From: G963691885 sp963691885
GTDB taxonomy: Bacteria; Pseudomonadota; Alphaproteobacteria; UBA8366; Aestuariispiraceae
Length of the DNA stretch: 64,000 bases
Direction of reading: 5' to 3'
Assembly (NCBI GenBank): GCA_963691885.1
Contig: OY829843.1
Span: 2,356,001 to 2,420,000, forward strand
Shown here in pieces: positions 35,136 through 43,276 of the stretch. Each line of letters opens with the position of its first letter. Position 1 is the stretch's first letter. Both the position numbers and the translations under genes were made by a program. The notes beneath the pieces are model-generated. The model was given only the letters and a program-made list of their open reading frames with translations. It did no database searches and was not told the origin of the DNA.

Positions 35136-35883
35136 CCTGTCATTGCTCGCTTCAGCATGATAACGCTCGCTGTTCAAAGCAACGTCACCGAACCCCATAT
35201 CGAATTGGCAGGCGTAATTGGCGCCGGATAAGCTGACGGAATGAATAAAGTCTAGGCTATGGGTTTTGTCTTAGTCTGATTGTCGATTGAATATCTCCAT
35301 TGCATTTCTGAAAACTTGTACTAAAGAGGACGCAACAGCACATTCCGTGCAAGGGATTATGAACAGCGTGTTTCCAGATGTGGGAACTAAATCAGGAACT
35401 ATCCTTGTAAGAAAAATTTAATGAATCAATTATTTAGTAGTTCAACAGGATAATCCCTTTCTCTCCGCCAACCTTTCCCTTTATGCGTCTGATACAAACG
35501 CGATTTTTTGGCGTGAAGGCTTTGATTCCAAACTCTGCAGGAATTTGGAATCACGGCCTGGTAGCACTTTTCCGCACCACGGGCATGACGGACAGGAGAA
35601 CACGCTTTTACGACAAGTCAGTTGCAACCGGACGGCAGAGTCGTACTGATCGGGTTTTTGTCACGCCCGAGATAGTCGGACTAGCATATTGCTCAATCTT
35701 TTTGAGTGGCGATAACAGAAACGCCTCTGGGTCCAACTTAGTGTCAATTTTTGACCCTAAGCGGATGTAGTTAAGGGAAGGTGAAACAAGCGCTTCATAA
35801 CGCGTTTCAGAAAGCATAGTCAATCGGTTACGGGGGCCACCGGCGATCGCTGGCCGCATGGGCTCTCTTGCCTCTGAACGTGA
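35136..35883. other. 748-bp region without a supported gene, holding attR
   Basis: Contains the right-hand 19-bp att repeat at 35452-35470. An open frame at 35483-35770 (95 residues) has no family resemblance and no convincing ribosome site, so I do not call it a gene. The part left of the repeat is AT-rich and belongs to the island; the part to the right is likely the old chromosome flank. Confidence 0.55.
35452..35470. repeat. attR-like repeat, copy of tRNA-Ser 3' end
   Basis: The sequence aatccctttctctccgcca matches the tRNA-Ser end at 28837-28855 in 18 of 19 positions, in the same orientation. It marks the distal border of the island. Confidence 0.72.
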
Positions 35884-36753
35884 CTACGTCTGCTCAATCA
35901 TTTCCAAGGCTGCACGTCCGAGCAAACCGTATGGATTGGCAAGCGTTTCCAGTACCTCGAAGTGATTGCAGTTTTCCGCAATAAGCGATTTTTGTAAAAA
36001 GCCGCGCTTTTCCAGCGCCTCCGCAAATTCAAGCGTTTGCCGTTTGAATTCGGGGGTTTCATAAGTGCCATGCGCAACAATGACGGGCATGCTCAGTTTG
36101 TCCAAATGCCGCATCGGACTGAGAAGCTGCACAACTTCATCTGTGAAAGCGACATACTTGCTGCGCGCTGACAATCGCACCGGTTCCAGGTCATACATTC
36201 CACTGGAGAGCAGAGCAGCTTTGATGCTGTGGTCATCCAACCCATCAATGCGACCCTTCAGCCCCAAGAGTGCTGATGCAGCGAGGTGTGATCCCGAAGA
36301 ATGCGCGCAAACAAATACGGATTGCTTTTCAATATTTAACGCGGTGGCTGAATTACAAATATAGGCTATTGCCCGACCCACTTGATCAGCCAAAGGCATT
36401 AAATCTCCGCCTCTGTCCTGAACCCAGTCAAAATCAGGCAGGGCGCAATGGATACCGGCCTCAACAAAAATTTCGGCCAGGAACGCGTAATTTGCTGCGA
36501 CCCCAGAGCGCCAGGCGCCGCCATGAACCATAATAACACAGGGTGCAGGTCCAGATTGACTTTGAAAGAAATCAATCTCCTCTTTTACGCCATTGCCGTA
36601 TCTTAGTCGTTTCGGTGACCCGATACGCTCACGGGCAATCACACTGTTGGAAGCAAACCGTGCGAGAATCTGCTCCCTGTTTGGCGCATATTCGGCTTGG
36701 TTATATGCCCGGTCTAGTTCTTCTTGATTCAAATCGCGCCATACAAAACTCAT
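35884..36753 (-). CDS. alpha/beta hydrolase, kynurenine-formamidase-like
   Basis: A 289-residue esterase/formamidase. The oxyanion motif HGGAWRSG is near residue 73. The nucleophile Ser lies in CAHSSGSHLA near residue 144, with a late Asp/Glu and the His in NCNHFEVLE. The ATG at 36753 follows GGAAAGG; the upstream extension to 36831 looks random. The family hydrolyses N-formylkynurenine or small esters. It is divergent from the riboswitch-dadA unit, so an amino-acid-related role is possible. Confidence 0.8.
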   Translation of the reverse strand: MSFVWRDLNQEELDRAYNQAEYAPNREQILARFASNSVIARERIGSPKRLRYGNGVKEEIDFFQSQSGPAPCVIMVHGGAWRSGVAANYAFLAEIFVEAGIHCALPDFDWVQDRGGDLMPLADQVGRAIAYICNSATALNIEKQSVFVCAHSSGSHLAASALLGLKGRIDGLDDHSIKAALLSSGMYDLEPVRLSARSKYVAFTDEVVQLLSPMRHLDKLSMPVIVAHGTYETPEFKRQTLEFAEALEKRGFLQKSLIAENCNHFEVLETLANPYGLLGRAALEMIEQT

Positions 36754-37053
36754 CAAATATGTACCTTTCCGCGTGGTGGCCCGCTCCTTTAGCAATCGAT
36801 CCCGTGTCATTACATGCAAGATCCGGAGCATTGCTTAAAATTTTCCCAATGCCAGAGTAACCATGTCACTTTGCTCTGGCCATATCGGGTTTTGGCACGA
36901 TCCAGACCGCGAGAAACCAGCCAACGGGTCCGCTCCTGGTTATGCACTGGGCAAAATGCCAGAATGCCCAGGTTAGGTGTTTGCCATCTCTCTGCGATTG
37001 CGCCGAAGACACCATATTGACAAACGAAAGTGAACTGTCGTAGTGGAGCACAC

Positions 37054-37221
37054 GCAGCGAGAGAGCACTCGAAGTTAGGAGTGCGCCGAAGGAGCAACCG
37101 CCCCGGAAACTCTCAGGCACCCGTATCGCTGCAATTGGGAAAACACTCTGGAAAGTGGAGCTGCAAGCTCCCGCCGACGGTGTAAGCGTGAAAGCGCGAA
37201 ACTCTCAGGCTAATGACAGAG
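37054..37221 (+). promoter_or_regulatory. tandem glycine riboswitch
   Basis: Two consecutive aptamers. In the first, P1 pairs GCAGCGA (37054-37060) with TCGCTGC (37126-37132) and encloses the conserved GCCGAAGGAGCAA and GGAAACTCTCAGGCA. The second (about 37146-37221) is closed by CTCTG/CAGAG and contains the CCGCCGACGGTGTAA-like core and GCGAAACTCTCAGGCTAATGACAG. Both carry the glycine-binding CTCTCAGGC core. The downstream gene starts 40 bases later, with a GGAGGA ribosome site probably controlled by the switch. Glycine binding normally turns such genes on. Confidence 0.9.
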
Positions 37222-37260
37222 GGGGCATCAACTCCGAGAGGATGCGGAAGGAGGATGCCA

Positions 37261-38523
37261 ATGAACACGTCACAAAACAAAGTCGCTGTTATCGGGGCCG
37301 GTATCACCGGCACAACCACCGCATACAACCTGGTTCGTCGTGGCTACGACGTTACGCTTTACGACAAAAACCCGTACCCGGCGATGGAAACGAGTTTCGC
37401 CAATGGTGGTCAGCTTTCGGCCTCCAATGCCGAGGTGTGGACTAACTGGTCGACCATCTTCAAGGGCCTGAAATGGATGTTCAAGCCGGGCGCTCCATTG
37501 CTCGTACGGCCGCAGCCGAGCTGGCATAAACTCTCTTGGATGGCCCAGTTCATGGCCTCCATTCCCGAGTATGAAAATAACACGGTCGCGACCGTCCGGA
37601 TGGCGATCGAGGCGCGTGCACATCTTCGGCAGATGGCCGCTGACGAGGGCATCGAATTCGACCGCGAAGATCGCGGTATCCTGCATTTTTATACCAACAA
37701 GAAGGACTTTGAGTGGGCGAGTAATGTCACCGAAATTCTCAAGAAGGGCGGCCTCGAACGCCAGGCTGTAACGGCAGAGGAAGTCCGGACGTTAGAACCG
37801 GCGCTCAAGGGCGAAATCTATGGCGGCTATTATACCAACACGGACTTCACCGGGGACATTCACAAGTTCACCAACGAGCTTGGCAAAGCGTGCGAGCGGC
37901 GGGGCGCAACCATGCGGCTTCGCACGGAGGTCACCGATGTTCGTAATACGGACGATGGGGTCCTTATCATCAGCCGTCCGACGGGTGTCGACGAAACAGG
38001 CGCGCCGGGCGAGATTGAGCACCACTGCTACGACAAGATCGTGGTGTGTGCAGGCGTCCTCTCCAAACCGCTGGCAACGAAGTTTGGTGACCGCGTGAAT
38101 GTCTATCCAGTGAAGGGTTACTCGATCACCGTTAATCTACAGACGGAAGAAGATCGCGCCGCAGCGCCCTGGATGAGCTTGCTGGACGACAATGCAAAGA
38201 TCGTGACAAGCCGCCTTGGTGAAGACCGCTTTCGTGTTGCGGGCACCGCTGAGTTTGCTGGTGTCAATCGCGACATATCCTGGTCACGGATCGAGCCGAT
38301 GGTCGAATGGTGCCGTGTGCACTTCCCGGGTATGAGCACGCGCCAATGTGTGCCCTGGGCGGGACTGAGACCGATGATGCCGAACATGATGCCTCATATC
38401 GGGCGTGGGAAAAATCCACGCGTGTTCTACAACACCGGCCACGGGCATTTGGGTTGGACCCTTTCAGCGGCGACGGCTGATGCCGTCTCGGCGCTGGTAT
38501 CCGCAAATCTAAACCACGCGTGA
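37261..38523 (+). CDS. dadA: D-amino acid dehydrogenase, DadA type
   Basis: A 420-residue FAD-dependent oxidoreductase. The dinucleotide motif VAVIGAGITGTTTAYNL is at the N-terminus, followed by the DadA blocks ETSFANGGQLSASNAEVWTNW-like region (residues ~40-60) and the C-terminal GHGHLGWTLSAATAD. It oxidises D-amino acids, or glycine-like substrates, to keto acids and ammonia, passing electrons to the respiratory chain. ATG 37261 was chosen because GGAGGATGCCA precedes it. Placement under a glycine riboswitch implies induction by glycine. The stop codon lies within a hairpin. Confidence 0.9.
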   Translation: MNTSQNKVAVIGAGITGTTTAYNLVRRGYDVTLYDKNPYPAMETSFANGGQLSASNAEVWTNWSTIFKGLKWMFKPGAPLLVRPQPSWHKLSWMAQFMASIPEYENNTVATVRMAIEARAHLRQMAADEGIEFDREDRGILHFYTNKKDFEWASNVTEILKKGGLERQAVTAEEVRTLEPALKGEIYGGYYTNTDFTGDIHKFTNELGKACERRGATMRLRTEVTDVRNTDDGVLIISRPTGVDETGAPGEIEHHCYDKIVVCAGVLSKPLATKFGDRVNVYPVKGYSITVNLQTEEDRAAAPWMSLLDDNAKIVTSRLGEDRFRVAGTAEFAGVNRDISWSRIEPMVEWCRVHFPGMSTRQCVPWAGLRPMMPNMMPHIGRGKNPRVFYNTGHGHLGWTLSAATADAVSALVSANLNHA

Positions 38524-38532
38524 GGCGTGGTT
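38512..38532 (+). terminator. hairpin overlapping the dadA stop codon
   Basis: AACCACGC (38512-38519) pairs perfectly with GCGTGGTT (38525-38532) over a 5-base loop containing the stop. No T run follows, so it may protect the RNA end or end transcription weakly. Confidence 0.45.
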
Positions 38533-38536
38533 GTCT

Positions 38537-38773
38537 GCCCGGCCAGGTGATCTCCCGAATGAAGTCCAGGGCAAGACGCGCGATCACAAAGGAACATCCC
38601 TCTTCCAGCAAGGGCGCATCGGGATTGTAGAGGAAACCGACACGACCTGACTCCAGAAAGGTCGAGAAGACGGCGTTGTTGACATGGCCCTGCCGGTCGG
38701 TATCGGCATAGCGCAATTTGTCATAGGTCTGAAAAGGGAAGGAGTCGATGGTCGTCTCGGTTTCCTGTGTCAC
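38537..38773 (-). pseudogene. acyl-CoA thioesterase, 3'-truncated
   Basis: From the ATG at 38773 the frame encodes the first 79 residues of a hot-dog-fold thioesterase of the 4-hydroxybenzoyl-CoA type (YDKLRYADTDRQGHVNNAVF with the catalytic Asp/His region, then FVIARLALDFIREITWPG). At about 38537 the resemblance stops and the frame runs antisense into the dadA 3' end, closing at 38264. Full proteins are about 140-150 residues, so nearly half is missing. The riboswitch-dadA unit, or a deletion, has removed the rest. Confidence 0.75.
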
Positions 38774-38968
38774 AATAAGCTCCAGCGTTACCCAAGTTTC
38801 GGTGTGCGGCTCGATACTATCCTTTTGCAGAGCATTGCCAATTCCCGAATTTCGATGGGTATCACTGAATTCTCAGCACGTGTTCGTGGGTGTTTGCAAC
38901 CAGGCTGAAGGCGGCCTCTCCGCGGGGTTGTTAACGTTGTTCTGGGTGGCAACCCTATGAATGACCAG

Positions 38969-39424
38969 TCACGGTTTTACGTGGCTGCGTGTCTTCACTC
39001 TTTTGAACCAGACCCAGAAACTTGTTGCGATGGCACTGGCCGAGATCAGGGTCATCAGTGTGCCCGGGAAAAAGTTTACAAAGCCCGGCATATCGACGAA
39101 GAGGAAATAACCCACATCGGCAAGTCCACCGACAAGTGCGGTCACCCAAATTGCGGTCATGGCGCCGCGCCAAATAAACATGGCCCCTACAGTTGTCGTC
39201 AGGCCGATCCACAGCAGGTTAAAACCGTGTTGGTTTAGAATTGCCGCTACCGCTGGGTGATAGTCTGCGCTCAGGAGCGAGGGCTCAACAGCGTCCGCAA
39301 TCGCTGCGAAAGCCTGTGACGCGGGCTGGATGATGGTCATGATACCTGCAAGCATATGGACAAGGCCCCAGATGACCCATAGGACTGAGGCAAGCTTCAA
39401 AAGACTGGTTTGGCTTTGGGTCAT
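38969..39424 (-). CDS. four-helix membrane protein of unknown function
   Basis: A 151-residue protein with four hydrophobic helices (near residues 10-32, 65-85, 88-108 and 118-140), no signal peptide and a basic C-terminus. There is no family I can name. It is divergent from a marR-type gene across 70 bases containing an inverted repeat, so it is probably the regulator's target. By analogy such pairs handle toxic small molecules, but this is inference. Confidence 0.6.
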   Translation of the reverse strand: MTQSQTSLLKLASVLWVIWGLVHMLAGIMTIIQPASQAFAAIADAVEPSLLSADYHPAVAAILNQHGFNLLWIGLTTTVGAMFIWRGAMTAIWVTALVGGLADVGYFLFVDMPGFVNFFPGTLMTLISASAIATSFWVWFKRVKTRSHVKP

Positions 39425-39464
39425 GATATGCTGAACCTGTCGCTGGTAAGGAGGAACTGATTTT

Positions 39465-39479
39465 GTTGACTATATCAAC
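39465..39479. promoter_or_regulatory. candidate MarR operator
   Basis: GTTGA (39465-39469) and TCAAC (39475-39479) form an inverted repeat around CTATA in the divergent spacer. A related half GTCAAC follows at about 39502. MarR proteins commonly bind such AT-rich palindromes between themselves and their target. Confidence 0.5.
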
Positions 39480-39494
39480 TATTTAGAAAGGTGA

Positions 39495-39932
39495 TTGATT
39501 TTGTCAACTAAATTGCCTGTTACTCTTGATACCGATACGGCCCGTCTTGTTGATCGGTTATTGCGCCGCCTTCATGCTGGCCTGAACGCGACGGCGTGCG
39601 AGTTCGACAGGCATAGAGTTGGACCAGTTGGCGGCATGGTCCTGTTGACCCTTGCCGAGATTGAGCCGGCCCGAATTCAGGATCTGGTTGTCGCGACCGC
39701 ACGGGACAAATCCCAGATGACCAGGCTCGTTCAGACGCTGGAGGGAAAGGGTTTAATTGAGCGCCAGGAAGACCCCGCTGATGCCAGATCAAGCATCCTC
39801 GGATTAACGTCGGCGGGACGCAACACGGTTACGGAGCTTGAGCAAGCGGTAGCCCGAGTTCTTGACGAGGTTCTGTCACCCCTTACCGAAGCTGAGGGTG
39901 CGACCCTCAAAGAGATCCTGCGCAAAATTTAG
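39495..39932 (+). CDS. MarR-family transcriptional regulator
   Basis: A 145-residue winged-helix regulator. The recognition region ARIQDLVVATARDKSQMTRLVQTLEGKGLI and the wing RQEDPADARSSILGLTSAG (about residues 55-110) are classic MarR. The start is uncertain: TTG 39495 or TTG 39501, both after AGAAAGG. It probably represses itself and the divergent membrane protein until a small ligand binds. Confidence 0.85.
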   Translation: MILSTKLPVTLDTDTARLVDRLLRRLHAGLNATACEFDRHRVGPVGGMVLLTLAEIEPARIQDLVVATARDKSQMTRLVQTLEGKGLIERQEDPADARSSILGLTSAGRNTVTELEQAVARVLDEVLSPLTEAEGATLKEILRKI

Positions 39933-39982
39933 AACGGGTACGCAGCAATAGTCAGGGCGCGTGGCGCTAGAGTTGTTTTCAT

Positions 39983-40558
39983 TTAATCGTACGCATAGTT
40001 AGCGCCTGCGAAGAAGTTCCAGCACTCCGTTTCGGTGAAGAGATCGCATATTGACCCTGTTGCGTTTGTAAGGTCATCGAATGTTCTGGCCTCGGCCTTT
40101 CTGAGATGGGCTTTTAATTTTGAGAAGGCTTGTTCGATTGGGTTCAGGTCTGGCGAATAGGGTGGCAGGAACAGGAACCATGCACCGATGTCGTGCAAGG
40201 TTTCAGCGGCACGGTCACTTTTATGGGCGGCGAGATTATCGAGGATAACGACATCGCCTCGGCTCAGCGTTGGGGCGAGCTGTGTCTCGACATAGGTCTC
40301 AAAGGCGACCTTGGTCATGGGGGCGTTGAGGATCCATGGTGCGGTGAGGCCGCCGCAGCGCAATCCCGCGATAAAGGTTTGCGTGCGCCAATGACCGAAC
40401 GGCGTATGCATGACAAGGCGTTGGCCTTTGGGCGCGCGGCCTCTAAGCCGGGTCATCTTGGTTGTGGTCGCCGTTTCATCAATAAAAACAAGCCGATGTG
40501 GGTCGAGCCGCATGAGAGGTTGTCGCCGGATGATCCAGTGATGACGCGCGCGGCGCAC
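39983..40558 (-). CDS. IS630 transposase, DDE domain (second frame)
   Basis: A 191-residue catalytic part with the DDE triad: FIDET, VILDNLAAHKS and FLPPYSPDLNPIEQAFSKLK. It lacks its own ribosome site and follows the helix-turn-helix frame in a different phase. The eight T (minus A8) at 40591-40598 is a plausible slip site giving a fused transposase. Translation from the ATG at 40558 alone would lack DNA binding. Confidence 0.88.
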   Translation of the reverse strand: MRRARHHWIIRRQPLMRLDPHRLVFIDETATTTKMTRLRGRAPKGQRLVMHTPFGHWRTQTFIAGLRCGGLTAPWILNAPMTKVAFETYVETQLAPTLSRGDVVILDNLAAHKSDRAAETLHDIGAWFLFLPPYSPDLNPIEQAFSKLKAHLRKAEARTFDDLTNATGSICDLFTETECWNFFAGANYAYD

Positions 40559-40559
40559 A

Positions 40560-40940
40560 TCAGCGCGCTCTTGTTCCCGTGCCCGCAGCGTTTTTTTTAT
40601 AGCGGTATCCCGCCTTAATCAGAAACCGGCATAGCGTCGCCTTGCTGGTCTTAACCCCCAGCGTCGCACTCAATTCGTCCGCCAATTCCCTGAGCGTGAT
40701 ATCGGGCTGTGCATCGACAAGGTCAATGACAAACGCTCTATAGGGTTCGAGCGTCCCGGTGCCGACAGGACGACGACGACCAGGGCCGCACAATCCGCGA
40801 CCTTGACGGAACCGCTGCATCAACTTGATCGCAAAGCTTGGGCTGACACCGTAAAGGCGTGCCGCTGATCGGCACGAGTGACCGGCAATAACGTAAGAAA
40901 AAATACGCTCCCGCAAATCCATCGAAATGACTGATGACAT
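40560..40940 (-). CDS. IS630 transposase, helix-turn-helix domain (first frame)
   Basis: About 126 residues with the paired HTH region of IS630 transposases (SVISMDLRERIFSYVIAGHSCRSAARLYG, and LRELADELSATLGVKTSKATLCRFL; residues ~4-30 and 78-102). The frame ends soon after the A8 run; a one-base shift there leads into the DDE domain. An upstream ATG at 40955 is also in frame. Confidence 0.82.
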   Translation of the reverse strand: MSSVISMDLRERIFSYVIAGHSCRSAARLYGVSPSFAIKLMQRFRQGRGLCGPGRRRPVGTGTLEPYRAFVIDLVDAQPDITLRELADELSATLGVKTSKATLCRFLIKAGYRYKKNAAGTGTRAR

Positions 40941-41020
40941 AATCCCGGTCTCCAAAATAAAAACAGGGAATCATGCTTCGTAGAAATCTCAAAACCGATT
41001 CCGACTAAACGGAACCCGCT

Positions 41021-41455
41021 CTAGTTCGCTGAAGCGGTCTGGCTTTCCGTGCACGCCGTGCACAAACCGCGGAGTTCTATGACCGATTTATTCGGGGAAA
41101 AGCCGATATCTGTCGCCAGGGCATCGATCGCACCCGCGAGGCGGAGGCTTGCCTGTTCCTGCACTTTTTTGCAGCGCTCGCAGATTGTAAAGACAATCAT
41201 CTCCTGCTTTGCGCCGTCGCAGGATGATAGTTGGCAGGCAACAAAGGCGTTCAGACTTTCGATCCGGTGGACAAGGCCAAACTCCATAAGCTTTTCCAGT
41301 GCCCGATAAACCTGTGGCGGGGCCCTAAACCCGTCTTCACGCAGAACGTCCAGAATAGCATAGGCGGTAAGCGGGCCGCGCGCCTCTGACAGTGCGTTCA
41401 TAACCATGGACTGGTTCTTGGTCAGGTCGATCTCAGCATGTGCATGTGGTGTCAT
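41021..41455 (-). CDS. zur: Fur-family zinc regulator Zur
   Basis: A 144-residue Fur-type repressor. The winged-helix part (PLTAYAILDVLREDGFRAPPQVYRALEKLMEFGLVHRIESLNAF) is followed by two CxxC pairs (CERC and CTAC) for structural zinc. The ATG at 41455 overlaps the znuB end by 4 bases, while the longer frame to 41599 is antisense-like. Genes znuC, znuB and zur are thus one operon, and Zur represses zinc uptake when zinc is plentiful. The stop codon TAG sits on the IS630 target TA. Confidence 0.88.
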   Translation of the reverse strand: MTPHAHAEIDLTKNQSMVMNALSEARGPLTAYAILDVLREDGFRAPPQVYRALEKLMEFGLVHRIESLNAFVACQLSSCDGAKQEMIVFTICERCKKVQEQASLRLAGAIDALATDIGFSPNKSVIELRGLCTACTESQTASAN

Positions 41456-42303
41456 TGACGCGCACCTTCCGCTTGTTTGTTGCTGTTCTCTGTCGCCTCG
41501 TTCCCCCTTCGTGATCGGGGTAACCGGACGGGTAACACAGACAGTATAAACAATCCCAGCGCTGCGACCACAATACTTGGTCCGGCTGGTGTATCCCATT
41601 CCAGAGATCCGAACAGGCCGCCCAGAACGGCGCCCATGCCAAGTAAAGCTGCTAGGATGGCCATCTGTTCCGGTCCGGTCGCAAATCGTCTCGCAGCGGC
41701 AGTTGGTATGATTAAGAGAGCGGTTATCAATAACACACCAACAATCTTCATTGATATGGCGATAACAACGGCCATCAACAGCATGAATATCACATTTGCA
41801 CGTTCAGGACTTAAGCCTTCTGCTTGGGCGAGTTCAACATTCACGGTTGCCGCGAACAAAGAGCGCCAGATCAGGGCCAGAACCACCAAAACGCTGAGTC
41901 CACCTATCCACACTATGGCCACGTCCAATGGCGTGACAGCCAGAATATCACCGAAAAGAAAACCCATCAGATCGACACGGACCCATGTCATAAATGCCAG
42001 TGCAACCAACCCGACTGCAAGTGCTGAATGAGAGAGAAGGCCCAACAGGGCGTCAGAAGACAAGGTCGCCTGACGCTGCAGAAGCAGCAGAGCAAGTGAC
42101 ACGCAGACGGACACACCGAATACGGCCAGTGTGATGTTCACCTCAAACAACAGGGCAAGGGCCACACCCAGCAGTGCCGCATGGCTGAGCGTATCGCCGA
42201 AATAGGCCAACCGCCGCCAGACAATAAAACAACCAAGGGGGCCGGCTGCAACGGCGACACCGATCCCGGCCAGGATTGCGCGGCTAAAGAAATCATCCAG
42301 CAT
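41452..42303 (-). CDS. znuB: zinc ABC transporter permease ZnuB
   Basis: A 283-residue polytopic permease of the ABC-3 family. Blocks such as GPLGCFIVWRRLAYFGDTLSHAALLGVAL and ITALLIIPTAAARRFA are typical of ZnuB. The ATG at 42303 was chosen because upstream residues in the frame (to 42552) are antisense to the His-rich ZnuC tail. It overlaps the znuC end by 11 bases. It forms the inner-membrane channel with ZnuC and receives zinc from ZnuA. Confidence 0.93.
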   Translation of the reverse strand: MLDDFFSRAILAGIGVAVAAGPLGCFIVWRRLAYFGDTLSHAALLGVALALLFEVNITLAVFGVSVCVSLALLLLQRQATLSSDALLGLLSHSALAVGLVALAFMTWVRVDLMGFLFGDILAVTPLDVAIVWIGGLSVLVVLALIWRSLFAATVNVELAQAEGLSPERANVIFMLLMAVVIAISMKIVGVLLITALLIIPTAAARRFATGPEQMAILAALLGMGAVLGGLFGSLEWDTPAGPSIVVAALGLFILSVLPVRLPRSRRGNEATENSNKQAEGARQ

Positions 42304-43153
42304 CTTGCTTGACCCTGATCTCTTCTTGTTGCGCCCCATCGTCTGGTGACGCTTGTGGGTGGTGATGACCGTCATCTGGGTGGCAATGATCTGTAACGCT
42401 GCCATCTGAGTGGAGAACGCGGCCATCGGGCAGGTGTTCGTGGTCGTGCTTGTGTTCGTACACGGCCAGGCCCGACATGGCGCGCACCCCGAAAAGGGCC
42501 TTGTACTCGGGGCTGGACGCCACAGCGGTCGGCGTGCCACAGCAGCAGACATGCCCGTTCAGACAGACAACCCGGTCTGTCGCTGCCATCACGACGTGGA
42601 GGTCATGCGATATCAGCAAGACCCCGCATTTGAGGTCATCCCGGATCGCTTTGATCAGATCATACAGTGCGATCTCCCCGTTGAAATCGACCCCTTGCAC
42701 CGGTTCATCGAGGACCAGCAGGTCGGGAGACCGGGCAATCGCGCGGGCCAGCAACACCCGTTGAAATTCCCCGCCGGAAAGTGTTCTGACCTCGGACTTG
42801 CCCAGATGCTGGCTTTCCGTCGCGGCCAGCGCGGCTTGTGCCGCGTCCCGGTCAATCCGGCCGGTCAGGCTCATAAAGCGATCAACGGTGAGCGGCAGGG
42901 TCCAGTCGATGCTCAGTTTTTGCGGGACATACCCGATCCGCAGGTTCGATCTCTGTTGCGCCAGGCCTTCATCCGGCTTGGCGATGCCCAAAGCCATTTT
43001 CGCCGTTGTCGATTTTCCGGACCCGTTCGGACCGATCAGGGTGACAATCTCACCCGGCGCCACGGTCATTGAGACCCCGCGAACAAGCCAACGCCCGGCC
43101 CGGTTCAGGCCAGCATTCTCCAGTGTTACAAGGCTTTCGGTATTTTCAGGCAT
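42293..43153 (-). CDS. znuC: zinc ABC transporter ATPase ZnuC
   Basis: A 286-residue ATPase. Walker A is GPNGSGKSTT, the signature LSGGEFQRV, Walker B LLVLDEP, and the switch His is in LLISHDLHVV. After about residue 225 there is an unusual His/Asp-rich tail (YEHKHDHEHLPDGRVLHSDG, then DHCHPDDGHHHP). Such tails are known on some ZnuC proteins and may bind zinc as a sensor or store. It is the first gene of znuC-znuB-zur, divergent from znuA. Confidence 0.93.
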   Translation of the reverse strand: MPENTESLVTLENAGLNRAGRWLVRGVSMTVAPGEIVTLIGPNGSGKSTTAKMALGIAKPDEGLAQQRSNLRIGYVPQKLSIDWTLPLTVDRFMSLTGRIDRDAAQAALAATESQHLGKSEVRTLSGGEFQRVLLARAIARSPDLLVLDEPVQGVDFNGEIALYDLIKAIRDDLKCGVLLISHDLHVVMAATDRVVCLNGHVCCCGTPTAVASSPEYKALFGVRAMSGLAVYEHKHDHEHLPDGRVLHSDGSVTDHCHPDDGHHHPQASPDDGAQQEEIRVKQDAG

Positions 43154-43216
43154 AGTAGATCTAGTTCAATGACTTCACATGTTTGACGCCGTGAATCCAT
43201 GTTGCTTATTGCATAC

Positions 43217-43229
43217 GTTATATGATAAC
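43217..43229. promoter_or_regulatory. candidate Zur box between znuC and znuA
   Basis: GTTATATGATAAC forms a 5-3-5 inverted repeat in the 123-base divergent spacer and resembles Zur sites (GTTATA-like AT-rich palindromes). One site placed here could repress both directions when zinc is high. Confidence 0.65.
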
Positions 43230-43276
43230 ACAACGTCACGAAGTCCCCGTAATTCCTATGTTTCATGGAGCCTGCA

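Larger units (their letters stand above)
28856..35470. mobile_element. decayed genomic island integrated at tRNA-Ser
   Basis: About 6.6 kb bounded by the tRNA-Ser 3' end and its 19-bp near-copy. The content is accessory: a truncated serine recombinase next to the tRNA, fragments of a DnaQ-like exonuclease and a RecB-like nuclease, and a siaABC-like signalling set. Five of six genes are broken by truncation, inversion, frameshift or nonsense change, so the island is probably no longer mobile. Large serine recombinases rarely target tRNA genes, so the original integrase may be lost. Confidence 0.7.
39970..41021 (-). mobile_element. IS630-family insertion sequence (1052 bp)
   Basis: The ends form imperfect inverted repeats. 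The left end begins GAGTTGTTTTCATTTAATCG and the right end, read inward on the minus strand, begins GAGCGGGTTCCGTTTAGTCG. Both are flanked by TA, the standard IS630 target duplication (39968-39969 and 41022-41023). Transposase is encoded by two overlapping frames on the minus strand joined at an A8 run. Confidence 0.82.

Noticed and set aside
35483..35770. 95-residue open frame right of the island
   Set aside because: No family resemblance, no convincing ribosome site, and codon use looks random.
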